Below are positions 56,765 through 64,000 of a DNA stretch of 64,000 bases, in pieces; position 1 is the first letter of the stretch; each line of letters starts with the position of its first letter. The notes beneath the pieces were generated by a model that worked only from the letters and a program-made list of their open reading frames with translations, had not been told where the DNA came from and did not search any database. Source of the stretch: Nephrocerus scutellatus (Eukaryota > Arthropoda > Insecta > Diptera > Pipunculidae). The translations under genes were made by a program, and so were the position numbers. The stretch lies in assembly GCA_947095585.1 (NCBI GenBank), contig OX352765.1, forward strand, positions 77,483,976 to 77,547,975. Reading direction: 5' to 3'.

Positions 56765-59251
56765 AATTGGGAAAGCTCAGAAACAGCTGCAGAAAACTGT
56801 TCAACTCAGCCAAATGCTCAAGATAAGAGACAGACAGGACGCCTACAAAGCATCCCTCAAAGTATATAAAAGAGAACTAAGAAAAGCCAAGCGTTTATCC
56901 TGGAGACTCTTCTGTGGAAAAAAAGAAGAGTCCTCCTAAGCTTCAAGGTTTAGGAAAGTACTTTCAACCTATCCTAGTTAGCCTAGCTGGTTGATAAAAG
57001 CAGACGGCTCGTGGACTACCTCTAGCGAAGAATCGCTCAATCTGCACACCCACTTCCCAGGTAACTCTCATGTCATTAGAAACGCTAATATTAATAGGTC
57101 AATCTCTCAATTACATATATCTCATGATCTTATTAATAGTTTGCTTTGGACACTGCACAGTTTTAAACCATACAAATCTGCAGGACCAGGCGGCATGGTA
57201 CCAGCCGAACTCCAAAATACTACAGATATTACCCTAACTGTGTTAGAGGTAATTCTAAAGAGTTGTCTAGGATTTGATTTATAGATAGAAGTGAAAGTGG
57301 TTTTCATACCCAAAGCGGGAAAATGCTCTCACGGCAGTCCAAAATAACTCAGACCTATCAGTTTGTTATCATTCCTTTTAAAAACCTTAGAAAGACTGAT
57401 TGATATCCATTAACGCAATAATATTTATAAGAGACTTTTGTGTAATGATCAACATGCTTATTGCAAAGGTAAATCGGTAGAAACAGCTTAACATACAGCT
57501 GCGCTATCGACCGTGAAGGCAGACGACTCATTTGGCGAACTCAATAATCTCCCGCTTAAAAGTTCGATCATTAATTCAAAATTGGGCGTGGCGTCTGCTA
57601 AAAGATCTGTATGTAGATGAATGCCGCAAGGTTGAGTTCTATCCCCCCTTCTATGGAATTTAGTGGCTATTAGCAGCATGAGCTGGTGATATACCTGAAA
57701 AGGGAGGGCTGCAGAGTGATCGCCTATGCGGATGACGTTGCTATTGCCGTTTCAGGAAAAGACCTTAATACCCTGAAACAACTCTTACATAATCCTTGAC
57801 GCACCCTCTATAAAGGTCACAAGCTTATCCTGATAAAGTTAAATATCTGGGTCTCATTCTGGACAGAAAGCTAAACTGGAAACCTTTAATATACAAGAAA
57901 GAGTTCGTAAAGCCGCACTGGCACTTTTCTCCTGTAAAAAAGCCATCGACAACAAATGGGGTTTTTAACCCCATATCAGTCATTGGCTTTATATTTCGGT
58001 AATAAGACCTACACTTCTGTGCGGTGTGGTGGTCTGATGGACTGCCTTAGACAAAGCAATTAACCAAACAAAACTAAGCAAAGTACAACGATCGGCTTGT
58101 CTGTGTATGAGCGGATCACTCTGCACCATCCCCTCCGCAACACTGTTCAACCTAACACCACGCGACATCAGCATCAGCAGACAAGTTGCTGCTAGCGAGG
58201 CTATTCGCCTCAATGTAACCTCCCATTGGATAAGAAATGACACTCCTCTATTCTTCAGGGCTCCACCAGGAGATATAGACTATACCATTTCGCAACTGCA
58301 CTTCAACAACAACTTCCAGGTCAACATTCCCCCCCTATTTCTCTGGAAAGAAGGTGCTATCTCGGAAGATAAATCATCAGTTTTTACCCTGACGGGTCAA
58401 AAACTGATGATTGGGTAGGCGGAGGTGTTTTCTCAAAAAGGCTAAATATTAGTATCTCTTTAGGTCTTCCCGATCACTGCAGCGTTTTTCAAGCAGAAAT
58501 CATGGTGATTAAAGAAGTCCTGTCTTGGCTGAAGAAAAAAGTTATATCCATTAATAATAACCTCATCTTCTCGGAGCTTTGAGATCCCTAAAATCAGTCT
58601 CTACGAACTCTATTGTAGACTACATCCGATCATATATCAGGGAGATGGCGGAGCAATTCAACTGTGTTCACTGTGTGCCGGGGCATAGGGACATAGGGAC
58701 TGTAGGGCTGATGAACTCGCCAAAAATGGTACTACGCTGCCCCTTCTACCTGGAAATGGTTCCTTAGGTATACCAATTGCTACATGCAAACTAATGGTTA
58801 AGCAGTATGCTACTGATAAAGCGAACAAATCTGGCCAAAGCTGGATTCCAAGTGTTTGTTCTCTCTATACAGATTGCACATAAGCACTACAATAGGTCTC
58901 ATTACTGGGCACTGTCTTATAGGCAAGCATTCAGCTAGGCTTGGTGTATATTTCCATGACTTCTGCAGAAGCTGCATGGACGAGGAGGAGGAAGAGATCA
59001 TTCTTCACCTTCTCTGCACATGCACAGCTCTTTCTCTAAAGCATAAGCTCCATTTGGGTGCCTTCTTTTACATCGACCTTAACGATTTGTCAAGCACTGA
59101 CATCAAAAGTCTCCCACGCTTCATTCGAATCTCCAACTGGTTCAACGAGTAGGGCGAGAAATCCTCTCGATCCCATATGGCACAATGGACCATCTATTGG
59201 TCTAAATGGGTCGGTTTCCTGCCGACAGCCACCCCAACATAACCTAACTTA
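56765..59251 (+). mobile_element. RNase H-bearing non-LTR retrotransposon, longest copy
   Basis: The domains occur in order with stops and shifts. A basic region precedes reverse transcriptase (KLRNSCRKLFN, about 56775). RT motifs are SAGPGGMVPAEL (about 57180), FIPKAGKC (about 57305) and AYADDVAIAV with the catalytic YADD (about 57722). Then come KAIDNKWGF and the VQRSACLCMSGSLCT thumb region (about 58090), and an RNase H region (DHCSVFQAEIMVIKEVLSWL about 58475, and CVPGHRD about 58675). The Cys-rich end is FCRSCMDEEEE...LLCTCTAL. The 3' end is CAGCCACCCCAACATAACC plus AACCT-like units. The RNase H domain separates it from the jockey and CR1-type elements here; an I/LOA-like group is inferred. 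Confidence 0.85.
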
Positions 59252-59417
59252 ACCTATATGGGAGCATATAGGCCCTGCGGCCCGATCACTTTGAATTTTT
59301 AAAAGAAAGTGTTGTCATCGGAGATGCATATGTGTACAAAATTTGGCGAAAAGTCATAAGCCACAAGCCACAAACTAATACACGCGAACGCGAAGGTAAT
59401 ATAGAGAATTTAAAAAT
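59252..59417 (-). mobile_element. GGCT-type Helentron fragment, copy H
   Basis: Reverse orientation: GGGAGCATATAGGCCCTGCGG, reduced to its CGGCCCGATCACTTTGAATT, GTGTTGTCATCGGAGATG and TGTGTACAAAATTT blocks. It ends with GGTAATATAGAGAATTTAAA, the family 5' inverted repeat. The GGCT tract is reduced to AAGCCACAAGCCACAA. It lies directly after the tail of the retrotransposon. Confidence 0.75.
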
Positions 59418-61279
59418 CTTACAGGTAAATGTAAAAAAACTTCATTTTTCGGGTACAAACTTTTATGTATTCATCAAAACACGCCACAGTGTCCTTTATT
59501 GTTTGGTAATAATTGCCAAAATATCTCTTTTTGGGGTCGGGGCTATTTCAAAGTATTTTCTTTTTTCCACGCTTCACATGCACCCAACGCGCCACAAAAT
59601 GGGCCTCTGACGTTGAGCTGCTCACAGGTCTTCTCTCTAGGTCGTGTAGAAGTTGGTTAAAAAGGACCTCAAAGAAGGTCGATGCCATAGCAATATATTC
59701 CTTGCTATAAGCACTTTATTAATATCTGATACGAATAAGTTTGTTGGGATTATATGTCCTCCCTTCGTTGACACACAGACCTAAATTGTCGAAATAAATG
59801 ATATTTTAACGAAACTGGGAAGAATGACGACATTCTATGAAACTCCCAAATTAACTGATTCCCCGGACTGCATTATTTCAAGTGTCTGCATATGATATAA
59901 ATGCATGCGAGAGCCAAGGGGAATCGCAAAAGACGAACAATTTGAATTCCCATTCGTTAGATTTGCGTGGTATATGTTATGGAAGACATGTACTTGACAT
60001 TTTTTGTGGCACATATTTGTTCATCAACACACATTTTTGTTCATGAATTCTAAACAACAACAAAATACACAACGGTTCTTAAACAACGGTCTTATTCCAA
60101 TAATCCTTAAATTGAAAAAAGCATTTTTTAAAAACCAATGATGAATCGCAAGGCAATAATCCCTGATAACATGAACATAAAAAACTGTAGCAAACTGTAC
60201 GTAAGTTATACAAAAAGAAAACCACAGGGACGATTGCTTAAATTCGGTCACACAGAAAGTCAAGATAAAATACAAACATAAATTAATGGGATAACATTTA
60301 TATAAAGCGAAGGACATACCATTGAACAGCAGCTCCAGTCCCAGTCCCAATTTTTCTTTTATTTATTGTACATTTCGTCTGTCCGTTCACTCGTTACTTA
60401 CTACAGTAGGACTTCTTTAAAACTCACCATTCAATGATTTCAGAGTCTCATTGTTCGCGTACGCTGAACGAGGGTGTATAGATAACAAAATGAATAATTT
60501 TGTAGGTTTAACGTTTAACGTTATAAAAGCAGCAACCACTGAAACTGGTTGTTGTGAATCAAAGTCGCAGAGGCAGTTTTACCAAAGCAGGTATTATGCG
60601 GCTCGTTGTTACCGTTTGTTATGTACGTTGGTAAATATGTTGCCAAAATTGCACTTACCAATTATTTATAGCTGACCTTTTTCACTTGTTAACTTGTGAA
60701 GTGATGTGCGCGGTATTGTTACGCGAAAACTTTAGCCCTTTTTCCAGAAATTTATCGATTCCATAAAAATTTTCCAGTTAACACAATGAAGGTGTAGCCG
60801 TTAAGGCGGCAAATACTTAAATGGATGATTCCTTGGTTAATTTCGTGAAAAAAATCATGTAGTAGTGGGTGGTCTATTTTCCACCCCTGCGGTGTACGAA
60901 GCGTTTTAATGCGAAGATACGTACTTTTGACCTTACATCACTTCACAACTTCCACACAACCTAGAGAGCTGAAATTAATTGTTCATTTAAAGAATGAAAA
61001 GTTAGAAATAAGTTCTTGATAAAAAATTTACGACTTTTTGGAGTGGTTATTTGAATTATGTATTTGAACAATTCAATATTTTTTTATACTTATTATCATT
61101 TATATTAGCAAACAGTTCGGTGATTGGGCCCTTTTTGCTCATGCAGAACATAAACACAAGGGAATCTTTTGTTCAATCTGTTACCATCGTCTATTATGGT
61201 GTTGCGATATATGTTTTAATATATTTGATTATATTTATATACAGTATATACAGTAAAAAACAACGTCGTGAATGGTAAT
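59418..61279. other. about 1.9 kb without recognised genes
   Basis: Frames at 59332-59710, 60024-60350, 60451-60675 and 61051-61278 show no domain. The last is strongly hydrophobic (two possible membrane segments) and sits just before a gypsy pol fragment, so it might be a viral-type or random AT-rich frame. I would not call a gene. Confidence 0.35.
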
Positions 61280-61546
61280 GAAGGAATAAAAACATGGAAT
61301 CACCTGCGTGCGAACTATGAAAAATTTCAGGAAGGAGATTTCGTTCGGCTATGCAATTCCAAGACAAGACAGAGGAAACTACAGAAACCATAGCAAAGTT
61401 GGGAAGATCCCTACAAGTGGAACAACGACGCAGTATATCAGATTCAATCAAACCCCAGATGTAAATCATCAACAGATTGACAAGGTACAACATTAGAAGG
61501 AGTGCTGAATCTGTTCGAGACGAACAGAATTAAGGTGGGGGTAATG
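61280..61546 (+). pseudogene. gypsy-type pol C-terminal remnant
   Basis: The broken frame reads NYEKFQEGDFVRLCNSKTR, then SWEDPYKW and VYQIQSNPRCK, the pattern of the integrase C-terminal segment of Ty3/gypsy elements (GD-V-L, WEGPY, VYRIQ). It ends with a purine tract (AATTAAGGTGGGGGT) directly before TGTTACG. Confidence 0.75.
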
Positions 61547-63300
61547 TTACGAAAAGTATTTAGTAGAGAATATAATAGAATTCGAATCCTAAGTTAAATC
61601 GCATTCGACCAGTGCAGTTAAATCGCATACTAAAAATAAGCACTTTTATGTAGCATACTTTTAGGCTGTACGATTTTTTGAGAAGTAACCGCCTGTAAGT
61701 TTAAATCATTATGTACTGGTCAAAAATGTAGTCAAACCGGTTTGTGCTGTTTGCCCGGTTTTTGTAAAAGATCATGATTGAACATGTAGTATATTTTTAG
61801 AAGATGACTGATTACATATACTCGTAAGTATCGTTAGTTGTAAATAAGTGAATCTTCTTCTTTCTTTCTTTCTTTCCTTTACTCCGCGGGGGAGCATAGG
61901 GCTTCTACAAACGCCCGCCAACGAACTCGATTTATCGCCTGAGATTTCAAGAGACGCCACTCGGTCCCCTGGCATGTTGCTTCCTCTTCTATTGTCCTTT
62001 TCCATGTTTTGATAGGACGGCCAACTCGACGGCTTCCTTGTGGATTCCAGTCGAGCGCTAGTTTCGTAATATTCGCTGGCTTTCTCAAAGTGTGGCCAAT
62101 CCAGCTCTATTTTCGTCGTCTGATGGTGATCGCGATTGCTTCCTGCTGTGTTACTCTCCGCAAGTCTTGATTGGTGATAATGTCCGGCCATCTTTTTCTC
62201 AGTATCCTCCTTAAGCACTTGTTGAAGAAGACGGAGGCGCATCGCAATTGACTCTGTGACGTTTTCCACGTTCGCAGTTATACAAGAGTACTGAGAGAAC
62301 GTTAGATCTGCAGATCGTTAGCTTCAGATTCCGGGAGATTTGCGAGGAGTTCCAGATATTATTTAACATACTATTTGAGTGTCGCGCCTTGTTTACATGA
62401 GAGCACACAACCGAGTCAGCACCACCATTTTTTGACATCCAGCTGCCCAAATAACAAAACTTATCGACTTCTTCTATCTGATGTCCGTCAATCGAGAGAT
62501 TACATGTTCCAGTCGCGTTAACGCGAAGTAGTTGTTTTTGAGACGTTAATTTTTAAACCCACTTTGTTAGCGTGGAGTTCTAGTGGCGGTGAAAAACATT
62601 CCATGGTAAATTCGATGGAGTACGGGTTACTATTTTCATCACCCAGTCGATGACCATTGTGAAAAGCAATGGTGAGAGGGTGCAACTTTGCTTGACCCCC
62701 GAGTAGATGTTGAAAGGTGAGCAAAGATGACCGTTATGAATGACGCGGCATGTCGAGTCGCGGTACAGCTTCTTAATGATGTTAATGAGTTTTTCCGGAA
62801 CACCATAGCTGGACAAAATCTGCCACACCATGTTTCAGCCTATGCTATCAAAAGCGCGTTTAAAATATACAAAAACCATATACAGAGGAGAGCGATACTC
62901 AACTGACTGTTCAATGATTATACCCTGGCTGATGTAGTTTATTTCTTATTTGAAATTCGACCAGTGCAGTTGAAAAGCTCTTTCAGAAATTCAGTTTTCA
63001 GTATTGTTGTAATAAGTGTTTCGTGTACATTTAAAGTTATCACCAGTGTAAATTGTGAACTTGTGTTACTTTTGTTGTTAGTTATTTAAAGTTATTATTT
63101 GTTGTTTTTTATTTCCAAAATCCTTTAAAAAATCGAAAGCCTCAATTTGTATCTAAAATTATTAAGTTTGACCATTATTTTTATAATTCTGTAAGCATGT
63201 TCATTGTCTGCATGGAATATAAATTTTTTCTTTGCCAAATGCTGTCGTTTTTCTTTAAATCATCGTTGAAGAAATAAATTCCTTGAAGAAAATATCTGGT
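61547..63300 (+). mobile_element. probable gypsy-type 3' LTR, interrupted by a retrotransposon
   Basis: TGTTACGAAAAG follows the purine tract, as a 3' LTR start should. The left part runs to about 61857, and after the nested minus-strand element it appears to continue from about 62930. A shared block, TTCGACCAGTGCAGTT, occurs at 61605 and again at 62957. The right end is not defined; no partner LTR is in the window. Confidence 0.45.
61858..62928 (-). mobile_element. non-LTR retrotransposon family 2, RT region, copy 2
   Basis: Minus strand: VEYRSPLYMVFVYFKRAF (about 62890), WQILSSYGVPEKLINIIKKL, SGVKQSCTLSPLLFTMVIDW, then a gap where the YADD box should be (FHRH joins directly to the region equivalent to NKVGLKINVSK). 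NLSIDGHQIEEVDKFCYLGS and KARHSNSMLNNIWNSSQISR follow, and the 3' end is at about 61858 with an (AAAG)n tail. It aligns with 16265-17445 throughout, keeps the true 3' end that copy lacks, and has lost the catalytic box. The frame is broken in several places. Confidence 0.88.
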
Positions 63301-64000
63301 GCAGCAGTCAACGCCGTATAACGCCTAACTTATTCATCCTTTTCGTCTTGCTTATTTAGCATCAGTTGTTAAGCTTAGTTATATTGTTATTTTTTCATAA
63401 AATCAGTCATAACAGTAGTGGTAGTGGTAAAGAAAAGGATTCATTTAATTAGCATGCACTTGCACTTTGTGCAACGTGCATGTGCAACTGCAAAAGAAAA
63501 ATTAAACCGACAAAGCTCACCACAACCAACCGAAACCGAAAGCAAAAAAAGGAATTAAGCTAAACAAATGAAAGTAGATGCAAGGATAGAAGCAGTTTTT
63601 TCACTGGTTGTATTTTTATTTTTATTTTTTGCCTCCGCTAAACTAGCAGATGGTGTTGCTTAATGAGTCGACCGACGCGGTTTTGAGTCTGTTGTTCTCC
63701 AGCCAAACGAGAAGGGTGAAACAATGTATAGTAGAATAAAAAGAAAGGCTACATTCAGTACACATTGACCACCAACGTAAATAGAAGCCATCAAACAAAT
63801 TTCTATGGGTATTGACTACCAAAAAGTTGACGCCATATAGAACACTTTTGCATTTAAATGAAACTTTTAGAAAACATTTATCTCCGTCCTTAATGGGCGT
63901 ATTAAAAATGTTAATATATTCCTTTATTTTTTATGTTTATTCAAAAGTTTATGTCCAACGATAACAAACAATTAGCAAAAATCGTTAAAATCCTCATTGA
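63301..64000. other. unassigned sequence at the right edge
   Basis: AT-rich sequence; no coding, RNA or repeat feature was recognised up to the window end. Confidence 0.3.

Noticed and set aside
61051..61278. Hydrophobic 75-codon frame with two membrane-like segments
   Set aside because: AT-rich frames readily give Ile/Leu/Tyr-rich peptides; no family motif and no conserved context beyond a nearby dead gypsy piece.

Overview
This is AT-rich nuclear DNA from a higher fly (Diptera). I infer this from five animal-type genes with short introns of 59 to about 70 bases, GT-AG splice sites, and a repeat load of mariner, jockey-type, RTE-like, Helentron and gypsy elements typical of large fly genomes. 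A tephritid or calyptrate fly would fit, but the species cannot be fixed from sequence alone.

Host genes lie in the middle, about 25-40 kb. They are: the first coding exon of a formin-like gene (Frl, minus strand, 25009-25290); a two-exon homologue of MPLKIP/TTDN1 (minus, 30385-31052); an intronless REXO4-type DEDD exonuclease (plus, 33195-34055); a two-exon coiled-coil protein resembling INO80 subunit TFPT/INO80F (plus, 38849-39379); and a three-exon ESCRT-III protein CHMP1 (minus, 39562-40316). The last two converge, with stop codons only 182 bases apart. They are unrelated housekeeping functions (actin assembly, RNA/repair-linked protein, RNA processing, chromatin remodelling, membrane scission), not a pathway or operon.

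Region 1-25 kb is probably Frl intron. It is a graveyard of non-LTR retrotransposons: three differently deleted copies of one RTE-like family at 0.6-2.6, 6.5-7.1 and 22.4-24.4 kb; a second RT family at 16.3-17.4 kb; jockey/CR1-type pieces; an RNase H-bearing family ending in TTAGG-type repeats; three decayed mariner relatives; and a tRNA-derived SINE with perfect 11-base target-site duplications. Region 28-33 kb holds foldback and tandem MITEs and a DINE-1-like element between the genes.

Region 34-60 kb is dominated by an interspersed family of about 0.4-1.2 kb. It has subterminal inverted repeats, a (GGCT)n tract and a 121-base internal minisatellite, which is the architecture of non-autonomous Helentrons. 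At least nine copies or pieces are present, some head-to-tail and one pair nested inside a Tc1/mariner element. Next to them is a roughly 1.4-kb satellite-like array with three nested levels of repetition (about 125, 255 and 514 bases), hairpin-forming monomers, and an adjoining 675-base unclassified insertion flanked by 13-base direct repeats. Two gypsy-type LTR element remnants (45.9-46.7 and 61.3-63 kb) complete the picture. No CRISPR, rRNA or convincing functional tRNA gene was seen.
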